This document shows, piece after piece, positions 17,677 through 26,281 of a stretch of 64,000 nucleotides of DNA. The stretch spans positions 1-64,000 of the forward strand of contig NZ_BAABJY010000003.1 of assembly GCF_039543545.1 (NCBI RefSeq), written 5' to 3'. The stretch is from Luteimonas vadosa (GTDB lineage: Bacteria > Pseudomonadota > Gammaproteobacteria > Xanthomonadales > Xanthomonadaceae). A program made the position numbers and the translations under genes. The notes under the pieces were generated by a model, which made no database searches, was not told the origin of the DNA, and was given only the letters and a program-made list of their open reading frames with translations. The first letter of the stretch is position 1. Every line of letters starts with the position of its first letter.

Positions 17677-19751
17677 TCGAGCGCGGCGCCGCCGACGTGC
17701 CCCTGGAGGAAGGCGACCTCGCCGCGCGCAGCCGTGCGGCGCTGGCTGATGGCGGCGCGCTCGCCCGGCAGGTGCCGGGGTTCACGCCGCGACCGTCGCA
17801 GCAGGCATTCACAGCGGCCGTGGCCGGGGCGTTCGATGCAGGCAGCGTCCTGCTGGCCGAAGCAGGGACCGGCACGGGGAAGACCTTCGCGTACCTGGTA
17901 CCGGCGCTGCTGTCGGGGCTGAAGACGATCATCTCCACCGGCACCCGGGCGCTGCAGGACCAGCTCTACCATCGCGACCTGCCCCGGGTGCGCGACGCGC
18001 TGGGCACCGGGGTCAGGACCGCGCTGCTCAAGGGACGCGCCAACTACCTGTGCCGCTATCGGCTGGAGCGTGCCCGGGGCGAAACGGCGTTCGCTTCGCC
18101 CGCGCAGGCCGAGCAGTTCCAGCGCGTGGTCGCGTGGGGCGGCCGCACGCGCATGGGCGACATGGCCGAACTCGAGGCCCTGCCCGAGGATTCGCCGCTG
18201 CTGCCGATGGTCACCTCCACCGCCGAGAACTGCCTGGGCAGCGAGTGCCCGTTCTGGGACGACTGCTTCGTGGTGCAGGCCCGGCAGCGGGCGCAAGGGG
18301 CCGACATCGTCGTCGTCAACCACCACCTGCTGCTCGCCGACCTGGCGCTGAAGGAGGAGGGATTCGGGGAGATCCTGCCCGGCGCGCAGGCCTTCGTGGT
18401 CGACGAGGCGCACCAGCTGCCCGAGCTTGCCGCGCAATTCTTCGGGGAAGGGCTGTCCGCGCGCCCGCTCGCCGAGCTCGGGCGCGACGCCCTGGGCGAA
18501 TGCAAGGACGTCGATGGCGCGCTGGCGGTGGTGCAGGAGCCGGCGCGCCGGCTGGAGCACGCAACGCGCGCGCTGCGCGCTGCGCTGGAAGGGCTGCCCG
18601 CGCGGGGCACCCGGTTCCGGTTGCTGCAGGATGCGGGCGCTTGCGACGCGATCGACGGGTTGTCGGAAGCGCTGTCGCGATTCATCCAGGCGCTTGCACC
18701 GCTGCGCGAGGCCTCGCCCGGCTTCGAGGCCTGCGTGGCGCGAGCGCGCGACCAGCATGCCCGGCTGGGGCGTTGGCTGGGGTCGGACAGGTTGGAGCAG
18801 GAAAAAGGGTCAGGGTCAGTTTCCGATCCGGATCCATCGCCCTCCGATGGCCCTTGGTCGGAAACTGACCCTGACCCCGTTTCCAGCCACGTCCACGCCG
18901 ACGACGTGTCCTGGTACGAGCTCTCGCCGCGCGGTTTCCGCCTGCAGCGCACGCCGCTGGACGTGTCCGCGCCGCTGCGCGCGCACCGCGAGCGTTCGCG
19001 GGCGGCTTGGATCTTCACCTCCGCGACGCTGGCGGTGGACGGGCGCTTCGGCCACCTAAGCCAACGCCTGGGCCTGGACGATCCGCAAACGCTGCTGGTG
19101 CCCAGTCCCTTCCGCTGGCCGCACCAAGCGCTGTGCTATCTGCCCAGGGGCCTGCCCCAGCCCGGTGCCGGCGACTACACGGCGGCGGTGACCGAAGCGC
19201 TGCTGCCGGTGCTGCACGCCTCGGGTGGGCGCGCCTTCGTGCTGTTCGCCTCGCATCGCGCGTTGCGCGAGGCGGCTGCGCTGTTGCGCGACGGCCCCTG
19301 GCCCCTGTTCGTGCAGGGCGAGGCACCGCGCCACCTGCTGTTGCAGCAGTTCCGCGAGTCGGGGAACGGGGTCCTGCTCGGCGCGGCCAGCTTCCGCGAA
19401 GGCGTCGATGTCGCCGGCGATGCGCTGAGCGTGGTCGTCATCGACAAACTGCCGTTCGCCGCCCCGGACGACCCGGTGTTCGAAGCCCGCCTCGACGCCA
19501 TCCGCCGCTCGGGCGGCAACCCCTTCCGCGACGAGCAGCTGCCGCAGGCGGTGATCGCGCTCAAGCAGGGCGTCGGCCGGCTGATCCGCAGCGAGACCGA
19601 CCGCGGCGTGCTGGTGCTGTGCGATCCGCGCCTGCTCGGCAAGTCCTACGGCAAGCTGTTCCTGGACTCCTTGCCGCCGCTGCCCGTCACCCGCGACGTG
19701 GCCGACGTGGAAGGATTCTTCCGCCGCCAGCCGGCTGCCGGCAATGGATAG
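17673..19751 (+). CDS. DinG/YoaA-family Fe-S DNA helicase
   Basis: This XPD-like 5'-3' helicase of about 692 residues acts in DNA repair. Numbered from the TTG at 17673, Walker A EAGTGTGKT is at 63-71, four cysteines C127, C187, C192 and C198 form the 4Fe-4S site, and DEAH is at 244-247 after VVVNHHLLLADL. Motif V/VI regions read LGAASFREGVDV and LKQGVGRLIRSETDRG. It resembles YoaA more than DinG. The start is unclear: TTG at 17673 overlaps the previous stop, and GTG at 17697 also fits. Residues 379-402 are encoded by an inserted palindrome and are low-complexity (SGSVSDPDPSPSDG), between the arch region and the second helicase lobe. Confidence 0.9.
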   Translation: MIERGAADVPLEEGDLAARSRAALADGGALARQVPGFTPRPSQQAFTAAVAGAFDAGSVLLAEAGTGTGKTFAYLVPALLSGLKTIISTGTRALQDQLYHRDLPRVRDALGTGVRTALLKGRANYLCRYRLERARGETAFASPAQAEQFQRVVAWGGRTRMGDMAELEALPEDSPLLPMVTSTAENCLGSECPFWDDCFVVQARQRAQGADIVVVNHHLLLADLALKEEGFGEILPGAQAFVVDEAHQLPELAAQFFGEGLSARPLAELGRDALGECKDVDGALAVVQEPARRLEHATRALRAALEGLPARGTRFRLLQDAGACDAIDGLSEALSRFIQALAPLREASPGFEACVARARDQHARLGRWLGSDRLEQEKGSGSVSDPDPSPSDGPWSETDPDPVSSHVHADDVSWYELSPRGFRLQRTPLDVSAPLRAHRERSRAAWIFTSATLAVDGRFGHLSQRLGLDDPQTLLVPSPFRWPHQALCYLPRGLPQPGAGDYTAAVTEALLPVLHASGGRAFVLFASHRALREAAALLRDGPWPLFVQGEAPRHLLLQQFRESGNGVLLGAASFREGVDVAGDALSVVVIDKLPFAAPDDPVFEARLDAIRRSGGNPFRDEQLPQAVIALKQGVGRLIRSETDRGVLVLCDPRLLGKSYGKLFLDSLPPLPVTRDVADVEGFFRRQPAAGNG
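18800..18884. repeat. Palindromic repeat inserted in frame within a helicase gene
   Basis: Left arm GGGTCAGGGTCAGTTTCCGA (18807-18826) faces right arm TCGGAAACTGACCCTGACCC (18858-18877). The arms extend to 22 bases with one mismatch, and imperfectly out to 18800 and 18884. An inner stem CCATCG/CGATGG sits in the loop. The element adds about 24 Ser/Asp/Pro-rich codons without breaking the frame. Its look is that of a dispersed REP-type unit, normally intergenic. Confidence 0.85.
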
Positions 19752-19760
19752 ACTGTCGCG

Positions 19761-20465
19761 ATGAAACTGCTCGCGTTCGAAACGGCGACCGAAGCCTGTT
19801 CCGTCGCCTTGTGGGTGGATGGCGAGGTGCGCGAGCGCTTCGACGTCGCGCCGCGCCGGCACGCCGAACTGGCCCTGCCCTGGGCGGAAGACTTGCTGGC
19901 CGACGCGGGGCTGGCCCGCTCGGCGCTCGATGCAGTCGCCGTCGGCCGGGGCCCGGGCGCGTTCACCGGCGTGCGCCTGGGCATCTCGATCGCGCAGGGC
20001 ATCGCACTCGCGCTGGACCGCCCCGTGGTGCCCGTGTCGACGCTGGCGGCCCTGGCGATGCACGCCGCGCCGGCGGAATCGGGCAGCCGCATCCTCGCCG
20101 CCATCGACGCGCGCATGGGGGAGGTCTACCTGGGCGCGTTCCGTGCCGCTGGCGGCGGCGTCGAGTCGCTCGGCCGCGAATGCGTGGTCGTGCCGGCGGA
20201 AGCGGAATTGCCCGACGGCGATGGCTGGCTCGGCGTGGGCACCGGGTTCGCCGCGCAGGACGCCGCGTTGCAGGCGCGGCTCGCGGGGCGGCTGGGATCG
20301 GTCGATGCCGGCGCGCTGCCGCATGCCTCCGCCGTGGCGCGACTCGCGGTCGCGGCCCACGCGCGCGGCGAAGCGGTCGCGCCCGAGCGCGCGGAGCCGG
20401 CCTACCTGCGCGACAACGTCGCCTTGACCCTCAGGGAACAGCGGCAGCAGCGCGAGCGCAGCTAG
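19761..20465 (+). CDS. tsaB: tRNA threonylcarbamoyladenosine biosynthesis protein TsaB
   Basis: The 234-residue ASKHA-fold protein is the scaffold partner of TsaD in making t6A37 on ANN-decoding tRNAs. The N-terminal MKLLAFETATEACSVALW and the GRGPGAFTGVRLGISIAQGI signature are typical, as are DARMGEVYLG in the middle and PAYLRD at the C-terminus. Length matches E. coli TsaB (231). It starts nine bases after the helicase stop, so the two are probably one transcript, and ends 75 bp from the convergent TonB-like gene. It is expected to be essential. Confidence 0.96.
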   Translation: MKLLAFETATEACSVALWVDGEVRERFDVAPRRHAELALPWAEDLLADAGLARSALDAVAVGRGPGAFTGVRLGISIAQGIALALDRPVVPVSTLAALAMHAAPAESGSRILAAIDARMGEVYLGAFRAAGGGVESLGRECVVVPAEAELPDGDGWLGVGTGFAAQDAALQARLAGRLGSVDAGALPHASAVARLAVAAHARGEAVAPERAEPAYLRDNVALTLREQRQQRERS

Positions 20466-20540
20466 CCGGAACCTCCGTCGCCCGCGCAGCGATTGCCTTC
20501 GCCAACGCGCCTTTCCGCGGCCAGAACTGCCCCGTGGGGC

Positions 20541-21431
20541 TCAGTCGTCCACCAGCTCGCCGCCGGGCAGGAAGTTCCAGGTCCGGGTGACATGCAGGAT
20601 GTCGATGTCGTCCCCCGTCCGCGGCAGGGGCGGATAGGGTTCGGCGAGCCTGGCGATGCGCAGGGCGGCGTCGTCCAGCAGGCGGATGCCGCTGGGCTGG
20701 ATGACTTCGGCGCGTTCCACGGTGCCGTCGCGGCGGATGGCGACGCTGATCACCAGCGTGCCGGCCAGCCGCCGACGGCGGGCCTCGTCAGGATAGTTGA
20801 GGTTGCCGACCCGCTCGACCCGGTCCACCCACTCGCGGAGGTAGCCGGCGTAGGCGTATTCCTGCGTGCTGGCCGAGACGAACTTGCGCTTCGGGCGCTT
20901 GGCGTAGCGCTCGGAGCGCAGGTGGATCTCCGCCGCCAGCCGCGCCATGGCCAGGTCGCGCTCGATTTTTTCCGGCCCGGGCGGACGCGGAATTGGCTCG
21001 GGTTGCGTCGTGGCCTCCGGGATCGGCGCCTGCACCTGCGCGCGCGGGCTGCTGACCACGCGTGCCTGCGGCGGCGCTTGCGGCGCAGGCGATTGCGCGC
21101 GCAGCGGCCGCGGCGCCACCCCCCCCTCGGCTTGCGCGGACTGCCCCGACAAGGGGTCGCTCGGGCGGCTGGTCTTGTCGTGCTCGCCGCCGCCCTGGTT
21201 GCTGGCCTGCGCGAGGAAATCCGCCTGCCCTTGCGTCAGTGGGCTCTGCGTCCGGGTCAGGATCACGTCCAGCGTCGGCAGCACCGGTGCGGCGTCCTCG
21301 ATCGCGAACCCGACCCCCAGCACCAGCATGCCGTGCAGCAGCAACGACAGGGCGAACGTGGCGCCGAGCCGGTCGTTGTCGCCGATGGTCGGCCCTGAGT
21401 GCTTCCGGGGGAGGGCGGCCAGCGCGTTCAT
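20541..21431 (-). CDS. TonB-like energy transducer
   Basis: The 296-residue product has the TonB layout: a short cytoplasmic tail, one transmembrane helix (LGATFALSLLLHGMLVLGVGFAI, about 24-46), a Pro/Gln/Ala-rich periplasmic spacer (about 100-165), and a C-terminal TonB domain with NYPDEARRRRLAGTLVISVAI, DGTVERAEVIQPSG and LDDAALRIARLAEPYPPLP. TonB proteins pass proton-motive force from ExbBD to outer-membrane receptors. No exbB or exbD is adjacent, so this may be an accessory TonB or may serve another envelope process. It lies 121 bp downstream of gshB on the same strand. Confidence 0.88.
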   Translation of the reverse strand: MNALAALPRKHSGPTIGDNDRLGATFALSLLLHGMLVLGVGFAIEDAAPVLPTLDVILTRTQSPLTQGQADFLAQASNQGGGEHDKTSRPSDPLSGQSAQAEGGVAPRPLRAQSPAPQAPPQARVVSSPRAQVQAPIPEATTQPEPIPRPPGPEKIERDLAMARLAAEIHLRSERYAKRPKRKFVSASTQEYAYAGYLREWVDRVERVGNLNYPDEARRRRLAGTLVISVAIRRDGTVERAEVIQPSGIRLLDDAALRIARLAEPYPPLPRTGDDIDILHVTRTWNFLPGGELVDD

Positions 21432-21552
21432 GGCGCGCGATATCCGGGGGGCGGCACCGGGGCGGCCGTCCGGTCCGCGCGCCGGCGCGACGTTCGATCC
21501 GCGCGCGGCTTCGTGCCGGGGCAGCGCGCTGGCGGACGGGCCGCGGGGGCGA

Positions 21553-22509
<957 letters not shown>

Positions 22510-22598
22510 CCACGGCAGTTAGTGACAAATGTTATCAGCTGGTAAGCACGCAAGATTCGATGGATTCCGATGGTTTGCACAGAACACTTCATGGAAAC

Positions 22599-22629
22599 TT
22601 GACACTGCGGCGGCGGGCTGGGATATAAG
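22599..22629 (+). promoter_or_regulatory. Candidate sigma-70 promoter of the pil-chp operon
   Basis: A perfect TTGACA at 22599-22604 and TATAAG at 22624-22629 are separated by 19 bp, slightly longer than ideal, about 54 bp before the pilG start. No other good promoter is seen in the 173-bp gshB-pilG spacer. Confidence 0.5.
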
Positions 22630-22682
22630 ACGGCTTGCAGCGACGCATGCAGCGTACAGGCGTTGCTCACCGGGGAGAGAAG

Positions 22683-23084
22683 ATGACGCAAGACGAAAAC
22701 CGCGCCGGCAGCCTGGATGGCCTGCGAGTCATGGTGATCGACGATTCCAAGACGATCCGGCGCACGGCCGAGACCCTGCTCAAGCGGGAGGGCGCCGAGG
22801 TCACCACCGCGACCGACGGCTTCGAGGCCCTGGCCAAGATCGCCGACCAGCGACCGCAGATCATCTTCGTCGACATCATGATGCCGCGCCTGGATGGCTA
22901 CCAGACCTGTGCGCTGATCAAGAACAACCAGCTGTTCAAGCAGACGCCGGTCATCATGCTGTCGTCCAAGGACGGCCTGTTCGACAAGGCGCGTGGCCGC
23001 ATCGTGGGGTCCGAGCAATACGTCACCAAACCATTTACCCGCGACGAGCTGCTCGACGCGATCCGCAAGCACGTCAACAACTGA
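22683..23084 (+). CDS. pilG: Twitching motility response regulator PilG
   Basis: The 133-residue single-domain receiver of the Chp pathway takes phosphate from ChpA and promotes pilus extension. IDDS gives the acidic pair at 20-21, the phospho-acceptor is Asp64 in FVDIMMPRLDGY, and Lys116 lies in TKPF. The short N-terminal extension and the CALIKNNQLFKQTPVIMLSSKDG segment are typical of PilG. The start MTQDEN is preferred over an ATG 16 codons upstream because GGGGAGAG lies just before it. First gene of the operon, with pilH 20 bp downstream. Confidence 0.94.
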   Translation: MTQDENRAGSLDGLRVMVIDDSKTIRRTAETLLKREGAEVTTATDGFEALAKIADQRPQIIFVDIMMPRLDGYQTCALIKNNQLFKQTPVIMLSSKDGLFDKARGRIVGSEQYVTKPFTRDELLDAIRKHVNN

Positions 23085-23104
23085 CCGGGGGGCAGTACAA
23101 ACCA

Positions 23105-23470
23105 ATGGCACGCATCCTGTTGATCGAGGATTCTCCGACCGACACCGCGGTCCTGACGCAGTTGCTGGAACGCAACGGGCACGAGGTCATGGCCTCGGCG
23201 AACGCGGAGGACGGCATCGAGGTCTGCAAGCGCGAATCGCCCGACCTGGTCCTGATGGACGTCATCCTGCCGGGCATGAACGGCTTCCAGGCCACGCGTG
23301 CCCTGTCGCGGGACGATGCGACGAAGGCCATCCCGGTCCTCATCGTGAGCACCAAGGGCATGGAGACCGATCGCGCCTGGGGCCTGCGCCAGGGCGCCAA
23401 GGACTACATCGTCAAGCCGCCGGTGGAGAGCGAGCTCATCGGGCGCATCAACGCGCTGCTCGGCGACTGA
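23105..23470 (+). CDS. pilH: Twitching motility response regulator PilH
   Basis: The 121-residue lone CheY-like receiver is the second Chp output, linked in Pseudomonas to pilus retraction or to draining phosphate from the kinase. It has LIEDSPTDT, phospho-acceptor Asp52 in MDVILPGMNGF, and KDYIVKP near the end, with the PilH-typical STKGMETDRAWGLRQGA. It begins 20 bp after pilG with a G-rich ribosome binding site and ends one base before the pilI start. Confidence 0.94.
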   Translation: MARILLIEDSPTDTAVLTQLLERNGHEVMASANAEDGIEVCKRESPDLVLMDVILPGMNGFQATRALSRDDATKAIPVLIVSTKGMETDRAWGLRQGAKDYIVKPPVESELIGRINALLGD

Positions 23471-23471
23471 G

Positions 23472-24137
23472 ATGGGAAAGAAGCGCAAGCACCACGCCAA
23501 GCCGGGTCCAGCCAACGCAGGTGCCCCCCCGGCGGGCGCCGCGGACGGGGCGAAGGCGGCGAGTGCCGGCGCTTCCCGTCCGGGCGCGGTGCCGACGGAT
23601 CCGTTCGAGGTCCTGGCCGATTACGAACGCCGCAGCCTGGCCCACGTGGCGGGCCTGCCGGAGCAGATCGACGCGCCGGGCCTGTGGCGCGGCGTGGGTT
23701 ACCGCCTCGGCAGCCGGAGGCTGGCCTCGGGGTTCGACGAAGTCGTCGAGATCCTGCCGATGCCTCCCGTCACGCCCGTCCCCGGCGCGCATCCCTGGAT
23801 GATCGGCGTCGCCAACATCCGCGGCAACCTGCTGCCCGTGGTCGACCTCAAGCAGTTCCTTGAAGGCGAGCGCACGGTGCTGCACGAAAGCCAACGCGTG
23901 CTGATCGTGCGCCAGCCCGGCGGCGACGTGGCGGTGACCATCGACGAGCTCTACGGCCAGCGCAGCTTCGTCGAGGAACAGCAATTGCCGGCGGACGATC
24001 CGTCGGGCGCCGCACTGACGGAGGGACGCTACGCGCACTTCGTCGACCGCACCTTCCGCCTGGCCGACCACCCCTGGGGCGTCTTCAGCCTCGACCGGTT
24101 GGCGCGCACCCCCGAATTCAGACAAGCCGCGGCCTGA
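23472..24137 (+). CDS. pilI: CheW-like adaptor PilI
   Basis: The 221-residue coupling protein should link the receptor PilJ to ChpA. A basic, Ala/Pro-rich N-terminal extension of about 40 residues precedes the CheW domain (about 65-215), which includes GVGYRLGSRRLASGFDEVVEIL, GVANIRGNLLPVVDLKQFL and LIVRQPGGDVAVTIDELYG. The typical PilI is about 180 residues; the extra length is the disordered tail. It sits between pilH and pilJ as in other type IV pilus chemosensory operons. Confidence 0.93.
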   Translation: MGKKRKHHAKPGPANAGAPPAGAADGAKAASAGASRPGAVPTDPFEVLADYERRSLAHVAGLPEQIDAPGLWRGVGYRLGSRRLASGFDEVVEILPMPPVTPVPGAHPWMIGVANIRGNLLPVVDLKQFLEGERTVLHESQRVLIVRQPGGDVAVTIDELYGQRSFVEEQQLPADDPSGAALTEGRYAHFVDRTFRLADHPWGVFSLDRLARTPEFRQAAA

Positions 24138-24167
24138 CGGCCGCCACATGCAGCACCGAGGAAGACC

Positions 24168-26189
24168 ATGAGCACTGAAATCGAGACCCTTACCGGCAAG
24201 GCCCGCAACATGGGCACCAACTTCTGGCTGATTGTCCTGGGTATTGCACTCCTGGTCTTCGCCGCGAACACCGGCTACACGTTGTGGAAAGGGGCGCGAC
24301 TCGGCGGAGCCAGCACGGCGGCCTCGAGCTTGCAGGTGGATTCGCAGCGCCTCGCCAACCAGGGCCGGGAAGCCGTCGCGGGCGATGCCGAGGCGTTCGA
24401 AGCCTTCAAGGCGACCAAGGCGCGCATCGATGCAGACATCATCAAGCTCAACAACAACTTCGGCGACACGGCCGGCGTCGCCGGTCCGATTGATACCGTA
24501 ACCGAGACCTGGGTGCCGCTGTCCGCGAGCGCAGAGCAGGTAATCGCCAGCGAGGCCGCGGTGCGGGCCTTCGCCGGCAACGCCAACAGCTTCACCGGGC
24601 GCGTCCCGCAGCTGCAGGCCCAGCTCGACGAGGTGGTGCGCGCGATGTCGGCCAGCGGTTCTCCGTCCTCGCAGATCTACATCGCGCTGCGCGAAGTGGT
24701 GCTGGCGTCGACCATGGCGCGCCGCGTCACCGAGATCCAGGCCGGCGGCGAAGGCGCCCAGCTGGCAGGCGACGCGCTGGCGCGCGATGCCCGCGTGTTC
24801 GAGCAGGTGCTGACCGGCCTGCGTTCGGGCGACGACGCCATGAACGTGCAGCCGCTGACCAACGCCGCCGCGCTTTCGGCGCTCGGCCAGGCCAACGCGC
24901 TCTGGGTGGAGATGAAGAAGGACCTCGACGCCATCCTGGCCAGCTCGCAGAACCTGTTCCGCGCGCAGTCCGCAGCGGCCGCGCTGACCGCCGGGTCCGA
25001 CAAGCTGCTCGCCGACAGCGAATCGCTGTTCCAGGCGTTCACCGCATTCGGTTCGCTCAAGGACACCAGCGTGCTGGGCAACATCTGGGTCAGCATCCTG
25101 TCGGGACTCGTGGCGTTGCTCGCCATCGTCGGCCTGCTCTGGGCCCTCAATCGCCAGCAGCGCGAGCGCTACGAGACCACGCTCGAACTCAACAACCGCA
25201 ACCAGGAGGCGATCATGCGCCTGCTGGACGAGATGGGTTCGCTCGCCGAAGGCGACCTGACCGTGAAGGCGACCGTGACCGAGGACATGACCGGCGCGAT
25301 CGCGGACTCCATCAACTTCGCCGTCGAGCAGCTGCGCACCCTGGTGCAGACGATCACCGACACCTCGGTGCAGGTCGCCTCCAGCGCGCAGGAAACCCAG
25401 GCCACCGCGATGCACCTGGCCGAGGCCGCCGAGCACCAGGCGCAGGAGATCAACTCTGCTTCCGACCGCATCAACGAGATGGCGGCCAGCATCAACCAGG
25501 TGTCGCGCAACTCGGCCGAGTCGGCCGAGGTGGCGCAGCGCTCGGTGCAGATCGCCACCAGCGGCGCGGGCGTTGTGCGCCAGACGATCGCCGGCATGGA
25601 CTCGATCCGCGACCAGATCCAGGAAACCTCCAAGCGCATCAAGCGCCTGGGCGAGTCGTCGCAGGAAATCGGCTCGATCGTCGAACTGATCAACGACATC
25701 TCCGAGCAGACCAACATCCTGGCGCTGAACGCAGCCATCCAGGCGGCGTCCGCCGGCGAGGCGGGCCGAGGGTTCGCGGTCGTGGCCGACGAAGTGCAGC
25801 GACTGGCCGAGCGCGCATCGAACGCGACCAAGCGCATCGAGACGCTGGTCGAGACCATCCAGGCCGATACCAACGAGGCCGTCAGCTCGATGGAGCAGAC
25901 GACGTCCGAGGTGGTGGCCGGTGCGCGCCTGGCCGAGGACGCGGGTACCGCACTTGGCGAGATCGAAAGCGTGTCTACCAACCTGGCGTCGCTCATCGAA
26001 GGCATTTCCAGCGCGTCGCAGCAGCAGTCCACCGCGGCGAGCAACATCACCGAGACCATGCATACGATCCAGTCGATCACCGCGCAGACCTCGCAAGGCG
26101 CAAACCAGACCGCCGAGTCGATCGGAAACCTCGCGCAGCTGGCCGCCGACCTGCGACGCTCGGTCGCCGACTTCAAGCTGCCGGCCTGA
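24168..26189 (+). CDS. pilJ: Type IV pilus chemoreceptor PilJ
   Basis: The 673-residue methyl-accepting receptor has TM1 at about 18-38 (NFWLIVLGIALLVFAANTGY), a periplasmic region of about 260 residues with PilJ-type helical repeats, and TM2 at about 305-327 (VSILSGLVALLAIVGLLWAL). A HAMP segment and a signalling domain follow, with hairpin EQTNILALNAAIQAASAGEA and the GRGFAVVADEVQRLAERA tip. It should sense pilus or surface cues and control ChpA. No methyltransferase gene follows. It lies 30 bp after pilI. Confidence 0.95.
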   Translation: MSTEIETLTGKARNMGTNFWLIVLGIALLVFAANTGYTLWKGARLGGASTAASSLQVDSQRLANQGREAVAGDAEAFEAFKATKARIDADIIKLNNNFGDTAGVAGPIDTVTETWVPLSASAEQVIASEAAVRAFAGNANSFTGRVPQLQAQLDEVVRAMSASGSPSSQIYIALREVVLASTMARRVTEIQAGGEGAQLAGDALARDARVFEQVLTGLRSGDDAMNVQPLTNAAALSALGQANALWVEMKKDLDAILASSQNLFRAQSAAAALTAGSDKLLADSESLFQAFTAFGSLKDTSVLGNIWVSILSGLVALLAIVGLLWALNRQQRERYETTLELNNRNQEAIMRLLDEMGSLAEGDLTVKATVTEDMTGAIADSINFAVEQLRTLVQTITDTSVQVASSAQETQATAMHLAEAAEHQAQEINSASDRINEMAASINQVSRNSAESAEVAQRSVQIATSGAGVVRQTIAGMDSIRDQIQETSKRIKRLGESSQEIGSIVELINDISEQTNILALNAAIQAASAGEAGRGFAVVADEVQRLAERASNATKRIETLVETIQADTNEAVSSMEQTTSEVVAGARLAEDAGTALGEIESVSTNLASLIEGISSASQQQSTAASNITETMHTIQSITAQTSQGANQTAESIGNLAQLAADLRRSVADFKLPA

Positions 26190-26209
26190 GGCGGGGACAC
26201 GCGCGCTCG

Positions 26210-26281
26210 ATGAGTACCATGGACTTTCACCGCGACGCCGCGCCGTGCGGATCCGCCTTGCCTGAGGATGGCGGACGATGA
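26210..26281 (+). CDS. Possible 23-codon leader ORF before chpA
   Basis: MSTMDFHRDAAPCGSALPED plus three residues is open from 26210 and its TGA overlaps the chpA ATG (ATGA at 26278-26281). The overlap is the arrangement that supports translational coupling. There is no clear ribosome binding site before it and no known homologue that I recognise, so it may be chance. Confidence 0.25.
   Translation: MSTMDFHRDAAPCGSALPEDGGR

Noticed and set aside
26190..26277. A pilK methyltransferase gene between pilJ and chpA
   Set aside because: Only 88 bases separate the two genes, enough for a short leader ORF at most.
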